Under the pieces are notes generated by a model. It made no database searches. It was not told the origin of the DNA and worked only from the letters and a program-made list of their open reading frames with translations. The translations under genes and the position numbers were made by a program. This document shows, piece by piece, positions 1 to 8,093 of a stretch of DNA of 64,000 nt. Source of the DNA: Catenulispora sp. EB89 (GTDB lineage: Bacteria; Actinomycetota; Actinomycetes; Streptomycetales; Catenulisporaceae); NCBI RefSeq assembly GCF_041261445.1, contig NZ_JBGCCU010000002.1:248001-312000 (forward strand), read 5' to 3'. The stretch's first letter is position 1. Every line of letters starts with the position of its first letter.

Positions 1-121
1 CGGAATCCTCCGTACCGGCCGCCTCCTTTTGCCGCCCCTCCTCCGGACCACCCAGCGCGCGCGGCCCGATACGCGGCGTTAGCGTCGCGATGTACCGCCG
101 CACGATGAGGGGAGCCCTGAG

Positions 122-1039
122 ATGCCCGACCTGGGTCGCGGTTCCGGCTCCCCGCTCGGTTCCGGCTCCCCGCTCGCGCCGAGTCGGGAGGCGGCGGTCT
201 GGCTGGCCACCACGCCCGACGGGACGGAGCTCTTCCTCCGCGAGTGGACACCGGCCCCGGCCATCACCCCGCGCGGCTCGATCCTGCTGGTCCACGGCCT
301 CGGCGAGCACAGCGGCCGGTACCGGCGCCTGGCCGGGTTCCTGACCGAGAACGGGTATCGCGTACGGGCCTACGACCACGCGGGCTTCGGCCGCTCGGAC
401 GGAGCACGCGGGCACATCCGGCGTCCGCTGTCGCTGGTCGACGACCTGGCGACGGTCTTCGAGGACTTCGACGCCGTGGTGCGCGGCGAGGACGCCACCG
501 CACCGCCGCCACTGGTCCTCGGGCACAGCATGGGCGGCTGCGTGGTGGCGCGCGCGCTGAGCGGCGGACGGCTGCACCCGACGGCGGCGGTGCTGGCGTC
601 ACCGGCGGTCGGCCAGCACGCGGCGGGCATGCAGAACGCGGCACTGCGCATGGCGGAGTTCCTGCCGGCTCGCCTCACGGTGCCGAACGGCCTCCCGAAG
701 AGCGCCCTGTCGCACGACCCGGCGGTCGCGGCGGCGATGCGCGAGGACCCGTTCTGCCACGACCGCATCTCGGCGGCCCTCGCCCACTTCGTCTTCGACG
801 AGGGCGAGCGCGCCGTCGCGGACGCGGGCCGCGTCCCCTGCCCGGTCCTGCTCCTGATCGCGAGCGCGGACCGCGTGATCGACCCGGCCGGCGAACGCCG
901 CCTGGCCGCGGCACTCCCGGCCGCGACGACCCGCGTGGAGGAGTTCCCGGGGGCGTACCACGAACTGTTCAACGAAGCGGAGCCGACGCGCGCGTTCGCA
1001 CTGGACGCGCTGCGCGGGTGGTTGGAGGGGCTGAAGTGA
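122..1039 (+). CDS. Alpha/beta hydrolase, monoacylglycerol lipase-like
   Basis: The 305-residue protein has the serine hydrolase layout of the monoacylglycerol lipase group. The oxyanion-side motif HGLGEHSGRY lies near residues 58-67, the nucleophile elbow GHSMG at 134-138 (Ser136), a likely acid Asp250 in SADRVIDP, and the catalytic His280 in GAYHELFNE. Family members hydrolyse acylglycerols or related esters in the cytoplasm; the substrate here is not known. The ATG at 122 follows a purine-rich GAGGGGAG. The first residues contain a twice repeated GSGSPL, encoded by a perfect 18-nt tandem duplication, so the true start could lie further in. It precedes the sortase pair on the same strand with a 25-nt gap, which may be incidental. 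Confidence 0.9.
   Translation: MPDLGRGSGSPLGSGSPLAPSREAAVWLATTPDGTELFLREWTPAPAITPRGSILLVHGLGEHSGRYRRLAGFLTENGYRVRAYDHAGFGRSDGARGHIRRPLSLVDDLATVFEDFDAVVRGEDATAPPPLVLGHSMGGCVVARALSGGRLHPTAAVLASPAVGQHAAGMQNAALRMAEFLPARLTVPNGLPKSALSHDPAVAAAMREDPFCHDRISAALAHFVFDEGERAVADAGRVPCPVLLLIASADRVIDPAGERRLAAALPAATTRVEEFPGAYHELFNEAEPTRAFALDALRGWLEGLK
141..176 (+). repeat. Perfect two-copy 18-nt tandem repeat
   Basis: Two identical 18-nt units (141-158 and 159-176) encode GSGSPL twice near the N-terminus of the hydrolase. The repeat is in frame, so copy-number change would not break the gene. Confidence 0.95.
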
Positions 1040-1064
1040 GCGTGCGAGAGACGGAGGCCGGCTG

Positions 1065-1589
1065 GTGAGGGTTCTGAGGGTTCTGATGGCGACGGCGAGC
1101 GCCCTGCCGCTGGCGGTGGCTGTGGCGACGGGTACGGCGATTCCGGCGCGGGCCGAGGACAAACCCGCCAACCCGACAGTCCAACCCAACCCGGCCACCC
1201 CCGGCACCCAGGTCTGGGTCTACGACGCCAACGAATGCACAGCCCCCAGCGGCACCGCGACCTCCCAGGCCCTGACAGCCCCCATCGCCCTGGTCCCCCT
1301 GGCCAACATGACCGGCGGAGGCGGCACACTCCGCCAAGGCCTGCCCGCGGGCACGTACACCATCACCCTGCACTGCGGCAGCACCCTGACAGCCACCCTC
1401 CACGTCGACACCCACGGCACCACACACACCGCGGCCACCCCCACCGGCGCCGCCGCAACCGGCGACGGCTCCGCCGAAGACCACCTCGGCATAGGCGACG
1501 CAGCAGTCGGCAGCGCATTCCTCATAGGCGGCCTCGCCTTCGCCACCGCCTCCTTCATCCGCCGCCGCCGCGCCACCCCGCGCGGATGA
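1065..1589 (+). CDS. Secreted, C-terminally membrane-anchored protein, sortase partner
   Basis: The 174-residue protein starts with GTG. It has a Sec signal peptide (hydrophobic stretch about residues 4-25, likely cleavage after ARA at 30), an extracellular domain of about 100 residues with two cysteines (C58 and C104) that could form a disulfide, and a C-terminal hydrophobic segment about 147-165 followed by RRRR. This is the outline of a cell-wall sorting signal, but no LPxTG or LAxTG motif precedes the membrane segment. Its stop overlaps the start of the sortase gene (ATGA), so the two are translationally coupled. Small anchored proteins of this kind often sit beside class F sortases in actinomycetes. 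Function unknown. Confidence 0.85.
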   Translation: MRVLRVLMATASALPLAVAVATGTAIPARAEDKPANPTVQPNPATPGTQVWVYDANECTAPSGTATSQALTAPIALVPLANMTGGGGTLRQGLPAGTYTITLHCGSTLTATLHVDTHGTTHTAATPTGAAATGDGSAEDHLGIGDAAVGSAFLIGGLAFATASFIRRRRATPRG

Positions 1590-3301
1590 GCGAACCCCCG
1601 GTGGTCGGCATCCCGATCGGCGGCGCCGTTACCGACCAGCAGCCCAAGCCGAGCCCGCACCCGGCATCGCGCGCCGAAGATACGCCGAGCCATTCACCAG
1701 CCAACTCCCGACCACGGGTGTCCAGCACCGGCAGCGGCACCGCGAGCCGCCTCCTTGCGGCCGCGCGCAACACCGGCGATCCACCGCAAGCCGCCGAGCC
1801 GCCTCCCGACAGCAGCCTGGCGCGAAGCCCGGGCACGCTCGCAAGCACGGGGCTACCAGGCGATGCTTCTCCGCACATCTCGCCAACGGCCGCACAGCCT
1901 GCCGAGCCCGGACGCCGCCCGGCCCGAGACCCTAGCTCGCTTGCACACACCGGACTGCCCAACGACACATTGCCCGACAGCTCACCAGCAGCCGCACAGC
2001 CCACCGAGCCCGGACGCCGCCCGGCCCGAGACCCCAACTCGCTGGCAGACACCGGACTGCGCAGCGACACATCGCCCGACAACTCGCCAACGGCCGCACA
2101 GCCCGCCAAGACCGGACGCAACCTGGCGGGCAGCCCCGGCACACTCGCAGACACCGGACTGCCCGGCGATGCCTTGCCGGACGGCTCTCCAGCAGCCGAG
2201 CAGCGCGCCGAGCCCAGCCGCAGCCTGGCGGGCGGCCCCGGCACGCTCGCAGACACCGGACTGCCCAGCAACACATCGCCCGACAACTCGCCAACGGCCG
2301 CACAACCCACCGAGCCCGGCCGCGGCCTGGCGCGAGCAGCCAAATCTCCTATCGGCCCCGAGCCGCACGGCGCGGCTCGCCTCAGTCGGCTGCCGCGAAC
2401 AGATGACTCATTCGCCGGACCATCCACCTTCGCCGGCGCTTCTGGCCGCACCGAGCTGCTGTGCCCTGCCGGTTCGTCGCCCGCGAACTTGCCGGCCGTC
2501 GGGCTCCCCCCATCAGCGCCGATCTTCCACACGATCGGCGAGCCCGGCCAGACCGCGGTGTCGGGCGCCGGTGTCATTGCACCCGGCTCGCACGTCGAGG
2601 TCGGCGTCCACGGCAGGGCGCGGCCGTCCGGCGGGGCACCCGCGCAGCTGGACTGTGCGGCGAGCGAGGTGCGGCATCCGGGGCGGGCGCTGGCTTTCGC
2701 GTCGGTGGTCGCCGTGGTCATCGGGTCCGGCTTCCTCATCCGTGCGCTGACTCTCGCCGATCCTGTGCCGCCGCCGTTGCCTCCGGCGTGGGCGGGGCGG
2801 GCTGTGGGTGCTGTCGGGCATCGGGCTGCGCCGCTGGGGTACGCGCGGCCGACGCGGGTCACGGTGGGGCGAGTGGGCATTCACGCCGATGTGCTCGCGG
2901 TGGGGTTGGCGCGGGATGGTGAGGTCGGGGTGCCGCCGGCTCGGGAGCCGTTGAAGGCTGCCTGGTACGACCGGGGTCCGGCGCCGGGGCAGGCGGGGCC
3001 CGCGGTGATCACCGGGCATGTGGATTCGCGGTTCGCGCCGGGGAATCGGGCGGCCTTCTACGAGCTGGGGGCGGTGCGGCCCGGGGATGATGTCGAGGTG
3101 GCTCGGGCTGATCGGCGGGTCGCGGTGTTCCGGGTGGACTCGGTCGCGCTGGTGCCGAAGACCGGGTTTCCGACGCGCGAGGTCTACGGCTCCACCGGCT
3201 ATGCGGCGCTGCGCCTGATCACGTGCGGTGGCCACTACGACCGGCGGACCGGCTACGCGGACAACGTCATCGTCTACGCGCACCTCGTCGGGTCGCGCTG
3301 A
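1586..3301 (+). CDS. Class F-type sortase with repeat-bearing N-terminal extension
   Basis: Sortases are membrane transpeptidases that cut sorting motifs and attach proteins to the cell wall. The catalytic domain occupies about residues 420-571 of 571. It contains ITGHVDS (His478) and LRLITCGG (Cys547), with arginines R553/R554 just after; the GHVDS and LITCGG signatures fit actinobacterial class F. A transmembrane helix lies at about 368-388. The N-terminal part of about 365 residues is far longer than usual, Pro/Ala/Ser-rich, and carries five exact-period 34-residue repeats with LAxTG (see the repeat entry). The start was set at 1586 because the ATG overlaps the upstream stop. The residues before the single membrane helix are predicted cytoplasmic (N-in topology), which bears on whether the repeats can meet the enzyme. 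Confidence 0.88.
   Translation: MSEPPVVGIPIGGAVTDQQPKPSPHPASRAEDTPSHSPANSRPRVSSTGSGTASRLLAAARNTGDPPQAAEPPPDSSLARSPGTLASTGLPGDASPHISPTAAQPAEPGRRPARDPSSLAHTGLPNDTLPDSSPAAAQPTEPGRRPARDPNSLADTGLRSDTSPDNSPTAAQPAKTGRNLAGSPGTLADTGLPGDALPDGSPAAEQRAEPSRSLAGGPGTLADTGLPSNTSPDNSPTAAQPTEPGRGLARAAKSPIGPEPHGAARLSRLPRTDDSFAGPSTFAGASGRTELLCPAGSSPANLPAVGLPPSAPIFHTIGEPGQTAVSGAGVIAPGSHVEVGVHGRARPSGGAPAQLDCAASEVRHPGRALAFASVVAVVIGSGFLIRALTLADPVPPPLPPAWAGRAVGAVGHRAAPLGYARPTRVTVGRVGIHADVLAVGLARDGEVGVPPAREPLKAAWYDRGPAPGQAGPAVITGHVDSRFAPGNRAAFYELGAVRPGDDVEVARADRRVAVFRVDSVALVPKTGFPTREVYGSTGYAALRLITCGGHYDRRTGYADNVIVYAHLVGSR
1826..2335 (+). repeat. Five 34-residue (102-nt) repeats carrying LAxTG
   Basis: LASTG, LAHTG, LADTG, LADTG and LADTG occur at residues 85, 119, 153, 187 and 221 of the sortase, exactly 34 residues apart. 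Each is followed by GL and, in four of five units, P. The units share a pattern of LAxTGLPxD, then SPxAAxQ, then a GR or SR-rich end. Long stretches are nearly identical at DNA level (for example around 1902-1932 and 2004-2034), which points to recent duplication. Confidence 0.93.
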
Positions 3302-3453
3302 GCGATATCGCGCCGGCGGCCCGATAAGGCACCGCCGCCGCGCCCCGCCCTGCCCGGCCGCGCCCGCCATGCCCCGCCCCGCCTCGACATGCGGCAGCGG
3401 CGGCCCCGGCATAGCGTCGGTTGCATCGATCTGTCGCCCAGGAAGGGACCGAC

Positions 3454-4971
3454 ATGGCATCGCCGTCGGAGAGTGCGACGACCCCGTCCCAGGGCGCCGA
3501 GCAGGCCGTCGAGGACACCGAATACGGCCCGCGCGTCAACCACGAGTGGATGATCCTCGGCGTGGTCAGCCTCGCGCAGCTGATGGTGGTCCTGGACGCG
3601 ACCGTGGTGACCATCGCGCTGCCGTCCGCGCAGCACGACCTGGGGTTCACCAACGCCTCGCGGCAGTGGATCGTCACCGCGTACGCGCTCGCGTTCGGCT
3701 CGCTGCTGCTGGTCGGAGGGCGGTTCGCGGACCTGTTCGGGCGGCGGACCGCGCTGATCGGCGGGCTGGTCGGGTTCGGGGTGGCCTCGGCGCTGGCCGG
3801 GATCGCGCCCAACGTGGGCATCCTCATCGGCGGCCGCGCGCTGCAGGGCCTGTTCGGCGCGTTGCTCGCGCCGGCCGCGCTGAGCGCGCTGACCACGACT
3901 TTCACCCGGCCGGCGGAGCGGAACCGGGCCTTCGCCGTGTACGGGGCGGTCGCCGGTGCCGGCGGTGCCATCGGGCTGTTGCTCGGCGGGCTGCTCACCG
4001 AGTACCTGAACTGGCGCTGGACGCTGTTCATCAACCTGGTCATCGCCGGTGTCGCGCTGCTCGGCGCGCTGGCGTACGTGCCCAACCACCGGCCCGCGGG
4101 CCGTCCGACGCTGGACCTGCCCGGCACGGCCTACGCCTGTTCCGGGTTGTTCCTGCTGGTCTTCGGCTTCTCGCGGGCCGAGGCGAAGGGCTGGAGCTCG
4201 CCGCAGTCCTGGGTCAGCCTGGTCGTCGGCTGCGTCCTGCTCGTGGTCTTCGTGCGATGGCAGCGCCGCGCGACGCATCCGCTGCTGCCGCTGCGGGTCG
4301 TGGGCGAGCGCAACCGCGGCTCCTCGTACCTCGGCATGTTCATCACCGGCGCCGGGATCTTCGGCGTCTTCCTGTTCCTGACGTACTACATGCAGCAGAT
4401 CCTCGGCTATTCGCCGGTCAAGACCGGCCTGGCCTTCCTCCCGATGGTCGCCGCGCTGATGGTGTCCGCGCAGATCGCCACGATCACGCTGCTGCCGAAG
4501 ATCGGCCCGCGGCCGGTGGTGCCGCTGGGCATGCTGCTCGGCGGGCTGGGCATGCTGTGGCTGACCCGGCTGGACCTGAACAGCAGCTACGCCCCGCACA
4601 TCCTGCCGCCGCTGCTGATCCTCGGCTTCGGCATGGGCCTGATCTTCGCCCCGGCGATGGCCATGGCCACGTACGGCGTGAGCGCCGACGACGCCGGCGT
4701 CGCCTCCGCCATGGTCAACACCTGCCAGCAGGTCGGCGGCTCCATCGGCGTGGCATTGCTGTCCACCCTGGCGGCGAGCGCGGCGACGAACTACGCCAAG
4801 GGCAAAGCGGCCTCGGCGCAGGTCACCGCGCAGGCCAACCTGCACAGCTACGCGACCGCCTACCGCTGGTCCGCCGCGTTCTTCTTCGTCGGCATGGTGG
4901 TGTGCTTCTTCCTCTACCGATGGGGCGCGCCGAAGGGCGATCCAGAGCTTCAGAGCAGCGTGCCAATGTAG
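3454..4971 (+). CDS. MFS drug exporter, DHA2 (14-TM) family
   Basis: The 505-residue protein is a major facilitator of the EmrB/QacA type, which exports drugs or metabolites by proton antiport. DHA2 signature LDATVVTIALPSAQ is at about 47-60 and motif A GGRFADLFGRRT at about 88-99. The glycine-rich motif C region (GAVAGAGGAIGLLLGG) follows, and about 14 hydrophobic segments are present. The ATG at 3454 has a good ribosome binding site (AGGAAGGGA) 5-14 nt upstream; a TAGCGT hexamer near 3414 may be its -10. It ends 16 nt before the convergent ABC permease gene. No regulator is adjacent. Substrate unknown. Confidence 0.93.
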   Translation: MASPSESATTPSQGAEQAVEDTEYGPRVNHEWMILGVVSLAQLMVVLDATVVTIALPSAQHDLGFTNASRQWIVTAYALAFGSLLLVGGRFADLFGRRTALIGGLVGFGVASALAGIAPNVGILIGGRALQGLFGALLAPAALSALTTTFTRPAERNRAFAVYGAVAGAGGAIGLLLGGLLTEYLNWRWTLFINLVIAGVALLGALAYVPNHRPAGRPTLDLPGTAYACSGLFLLVFGFSRAEAKGWSSPQSWVSLVVGCVLLVVFVRWQRRATHPLLPLRVVGERNRGSSYLGMFITGAGIFGVFLFLTYYMQQILGYSPVKTGLAFLPMVAALMVSAQIATITLLPKIGPRPVVPLGMLLGGLGMLWLTRLDLNSSYAPHILPPLLILGFGMGLIFAPAMAMATYGVSADDAGVASAMVNTCQQVGGSIGVALLSTLAASAATNYAKGKAASAQVTAQANLHSYATAYRWSAAFFFVGMVVCFFLYRWGAPKGDPELQSSVPM

Positions 4972-4987
4972 GAACATCTCAGGACCC

Positions 4988-5737
4988 TCAATTCGTGTCG
5001 CGTCGGGTGACGATCAGCAAAGGCACGGCGATCGAGATCGCCAGGTACAGCAGGCACACGCCCCACGCCGCCCCCGCACCGAGCACGTAGTCCGCCGCCA
5101 ACCGCGGCGTCGTGCGCGCCGGCGTCGCCATCGCCTCGCCGACCTTGGTGAACGTCAACCGCACCGCGTCGGCCCGGACCCCGTCCGGCAGCAAGGCGGG
5201 GATCACCCCCATCCCCACGAACACGATCCCGACGAACGTCGCCACGGCCGCCGTCGTCCGCTGCAACACCACCCCGACGCAGAACCCGAACATGCCCACG
5301 AAGGCCATGTAGAACCCGCATCCGAGCACCGAGAACGCCATGTCGTGATCGGCCAGCGAGAAGTGCGCACCGCGCCGTCCGCACAGGATCTGCGCGGCGA
5401 AGAACGCGGCGAACGACACCGCCTCCCCCACGACCACCAACACCGCGAACAGCAGTCCGGCCTTCGCCGCGATCACCACACGCCGCCGAGGAACCGTCGC
5501 GAACGTCGTCCGGATCAGCCCGGTGGTGTACTCCGACGACACCACCAGCACCCCGAGCACGCCGAACGCCAACTGCCCGAACACCGCGCCCTGCAACGCG
5601 TTCGTCGGCTCCACCTCGCCGGGCTTGGCGACCAGCGCGTACGTGGCCGCCAGCCCGATCGTCCCGGCCACCGCCACATACAGCGCGCACCACGTGGACC
5701 GCACGCTCCACAGCTTGATCCACTCCGACCTGATCAC
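4988..5737 (-). CDS. ABC-2 type transporter permease
   Basis: The 249-residue integral membrane protein has about six hydrophobic segments and the N-terminal IRSEWIKLWSVRSTW pattern typical of ABC-2 permeases that travel with CcmA-type ATPases. It starts within the end of the upstream ATPase gene (4-nt overlap), so the two form one operon and presumably one exporter. Family members export peptides, antibiotics or lipids, or give resistance to them. The divergent two-component system is a likely regulator. Confidence 0.9.
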   Translation of the reverse strand: MIRSEWIKLWSVRSTWCALYVAVAGTIGLAATYALVAKPGEVEPTNALQGAVFGQLAFGVLGVLVVSSEYTTGLIRTTFATVPRRRVVIAAKAGLLFAVLVVVGEAVSFAAFFAAQILCGRRGAHFSLADHDMAFSVLGCGFYMAFVGMFGFCVGVVLQRTTAAVATFVGIVFVGMGVIPALLPDGVRADAVRLTFTKVGEAMATPARTTPRLAADYVLGAGAAWGVCLLYLAISIAVPLLIVTRRDTN

Positions 5738-6651
5738 GACTCCGCCCCCTGATTCCCCCGATACTCGACCGCCGCGTCGGTCAGCTGCAGATACGCGTCC
5801 TCCAACGACGTCGCATGCCGCGCCACCTCCAGCACCAGCACCCCGGCGCCGTGCGCCAGCCGTGCCACCGCATCGCCGTCCAGCCCGACCACGCGCAGCG
5901 TGTCCGGACCCTCCGGCGTCACCCGGGCTCCAGCGGACGCCAGCACCGTGATCAACCGGCCGGGCTCGTCCGTCCGCACGCTCAGGAACCCGCCGCCGTA
6001 CCGCTCGATCAGCTCGCGAGCGGGGAGGTCGGCGATCAGCCGCCCCCGCCCGATCACCACCAAGTGATCGGCCGTGTTCTCCATCTCGCTCATCAAGTGG
6101 CTGGAGACGAACACCGTCCGCCCCTCGGCCGCCAGCGCCTTCATCAGATCCCTGATCCAGCGGATCCCTTCCGGATCAAGGCCGTTGACCGGTTCGTCGA
6201 ACATCAGGATCCCGGGATCGCCGAGCAGGGCGGTCGCGATCCCGAGCCGCTGCCGCATGCCGAGGCTGAACCCGCCGACCCGGTGCCCGGCCACGTCGGT
6301 CAGCCCGACCCGCGCCAGCACCTCGTCCGCCCGCCGCCCCGGCAGCTTCCCGGCGGCGGCGACCGCCCGCAGATGCTGCCGCGCGCTGCGCCCGGGGTGC
6401 ACTCCCCCGGCGTCCAGCAGCATGCCCACGTGGGTCAGCGGCCGCTCCAGCGCGGCGTACGGCCGGCCGTCGACCCGGATCCGGCCTGCGGTCGGCAGGT
6501 CCAGGCCGAGGACGGCGCGCATGGTGGTGGACTTCCCGGCGCCGTTCGGCCCCAGGAACCCGGTCACACGCCCCGGACGCACGCTGAACGTCAGGTCGCG
6601 CACGGCGTATCTGTCGCCGTAGCGTTTGCTCAGGTCCTCGATGTCGATCAT
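5734..6651 (-). CDS. ABC transporter ATP-binding protein
   Basis: The 305-residue protein has Walker A GPNGAGKST at 34-42, signature FSLGMRQR at about 128-135 and Walker B ILMFDEP at 148-154. A C-terminal extension of about 90 residues is usual for the CcmA/DrrA-like antibiotic exporter group. It heads a two-gene operon with the permease. Its start is separated by 128 bp from the oppositely oriented histidine kinase, an arrangement often seen where the kinase/regulator pair controls an exporter. Confidence 0.94.
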   Translation of the reverse strand: MIDIEDLSKRYGDRYAVRDLTFSVRPGRVTGFLGPNGAGKSTTMRAVLGLDLPTAGRIRVDGRPYAALERPLTHVGMLLDAGGVHPGRSARQHLRAVAAAGKLPGRRADEVLARVGLTDVAGHRVGGFSLGMRQRLGIATALLGDPGILMFDEPVNGLDPEGIRWIRDLMKALAAEGRTVFVSSHLMSEMENTADHLVVIGRGRLIADLPARELIERYGGGFLSVRTDEPGRLITVLASAGARVTPEGPDTLRVVGLDGDAVARLAHGAGVLVLEVARHATSLEDAYLQLTDAAVEYRGNQGAES

Positions 6652-6743
6652 GTCTCAATGGTCGGCAATGCCCGGAGCGCGCGCATCGGAGCAGGGGATG
6701 ATCTTTCGGCCTCCTCCCACGGTATGGTTTTCGGCCCGCGACG

Positions 6744-6773
6744 TTGATCACCGTCCGTCCGCAGGCTTACGGT
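6744..6773 (+). promoter_or_regulatory. Predicted promoter of the histidine kinase gene
   Basis: TTGATC (6744-6749) and TACGGT (6768-6773) are 18 nt apart, and TACGGT ends 6 nt before the ATG at 6780. This predicts a leaderless transcript and argues against the in-frame TTG at 6744 as the start. Confidence 0.6.
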
Positions 6774-6779
6774 CGGCCC

Positions 6780-8093
6780 ATGGCCGACATCGCGGCGCAC
6801 TCCGTTCCGCCGCCGACCCGGAAACAGCCCGAGCCCGTCTCGTTCTCGCGGCGGATACGCCCCTGGCAGTGGGTGACGCTGGACGCCTTGGTCGCGCTGA
6901 TGTTCCTGGTGCCGTTCGGATCGAGCCGATCGCGCGCGCCGGCGCATCAGAACCCGTGGCTGTCGCTGCTGGTCCTCGGCGTCACACTGGCTTTCCTGGC
7001 CCGCCGCCGCTTCCCGATGACCGTCTGCCTGCTCCTCACGGCCGCGACCGTCACCCTGGCCACCTCCGGCGCACCGTACGACTCCTACGGCCCCTTCGCG
7101 ATGATGTTCGCGCTCTACACCGTCGCGACGACCCGCTCCGGCCGTATCACCACCGTCGCCTCTGCCGCCGTCCTGGCGGCAGCCCTGGCCGTCCTGACCA
7201 GCCTGCACTACCCGCCCTCGGTCACGACGCTCAGCGGAGTCGCCATCGGCGTGGCGCCGTCCTTGACCGGCTACGCAGTACGCCAACAGAAGCAGTACCG
7301 CACAGCGATGGCCGCCGCACGCGCGCGCAAGATCGAAGCCGAAGTCACCTCCAGGATGGCCGACGAACGGCTGCGCATCGCCCGCGAACTGCACGACGTG
7401 GTGGCGCACGCACTCAGCTTGATCACCGTCCAAGCCGGAGTCGCCGTGTTCCGCCGGCACGAAGCCGACCAGATGCGCGCGACACTCGCCGCGATCGAGG
7501 AGACCGGCCGCAGCGCGATGATCGACATGCGCCAGTTGCTGGGGGTTCTCCGCGACACCTCGACTCCGACGCCAGACACCGACGAACTCCCCGCACCAGA
7601 CCGAAAGCCAGACCGAAAGCCACGCCAAGAACCAGACCGAAAACCACGCCAGGAACCAGACCAAGAGCCAGACCGCGAGCCAGACCGAGAACCGGACCGA
7701 GCACCGGTCCCCGACCTGCCGGACCTCGGCACCCTCATCTCCCAGGCGGCCCAAGCCGGCCTGCGCATCACCCTCCAGGAGGAGGGCGAGCGCCGCGTCA
7801 TCCCCGCAGCCATCGGCCTCGCGGTGTACCGCACCGTCCAGGAGTCCCTGACCAACATCCTGCGACACGCCCGAACCACCTCCGGCTCGGTCCTGCTCAC
7901 CTTCGCTCCGCACCAGCTGGCGGTCACCGTCGCCAATCCCCCACCGCCCGACGGCCTGCCACCGGCCCCGGCCGGAACGCCAGGACACGGCCTGCGCGGC
8001 ATGGCCGAGCGCGCCACACTGTTCGGCGGCACCTTCTCCGCAGGGCTTACGGCGGAAGGCGGATTCACGGTCACCGCGAGGTTCCCCGCATGA
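6780..8093 (+). CDS. Sensor histidine kinase, NarL-partner (HisKA_3) type
   Basis: The 437-residue protein has four or five N-terminal membrane segments (about residues 30-165), a dimerisation/phosphoacceptor motif RELHDVVAH with His205, and an HATPase domain from about 315 (QESLTNILRHA at 354-364, GHGLRGM at 402-408). Between the two catalytic parts lies an unusual charged tract (273-309) of repeated DRKP, RQEP and DREP units. The kinase is expected to sense an envelope signal and phosphorylate the coupled response regulator, whose ATG overlaps its stop. The pair lies divergent from the ABC-2 exporter operon, so cell-envelope or antibiotic stress sensing is likely but not proven. Confidence 0.93.
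   Translation: MADIAAHSVPPPTRKQPEPVSFSRRIRPWQWVTLDALVALMFLVPFGSSRSRAPAHQNPWLSLLVLGVTLAFLARRRFPMTVCLLLTAATVTLATSGAPYDSYGPFAMMFALYTVATTRSGRITTVASAAVLAAALAVLTSLHYPPSVTTLSGVAIGVAPSLTGYAVRQQKQYRTAMAAARARKIEAEVTSRMADERLRIARELHDVVAHALSLITVQAGVAVFRRHEADQMRATLAAIEETGRSAMIDMRQLLGVLRDTSTPTPDTDELPAPDRKPDRKPRQEPDRKPRQEPDQEPDREPDREPDRAPVPDLPDLGTLISQAAQAGLRITLQEEGERRVIPAAIGLAVYRTVQESLTNILRHARTTSGSVLLTFAPHQLAVTVANPPPPDGLPPAPAGTPGHGLRGMAERATLFGGTFSAGLTAEGGFTVTARFPA
7596..7706 (+). repeat. Charged DRKP/RQEP/DREP repeat tract in the kinase
   Basis: About 37 residues consist almost only of D, R, K, P, Q and E in 4-residue units, encoded by degenerate 12-nt repeats. The tract sits between the DHp helix and the ATPase domain, where family members usually have a short linker. 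Confidence 0.9.

Noticed and set aside
1-121. Search for a gene or RNA at the left edge
   Set aside because: No start, motif or stable structure was seen; it is probably the 5' leader of the hydrolase gene.
1555-2880. A minus-strand frame with repeats opposite the sortase extension
   Set aside because: The repeats are the mirror of the 102-nt sortase repeats; the sense frame has the signal-overlap start, membrane helix and catalytic motifs.
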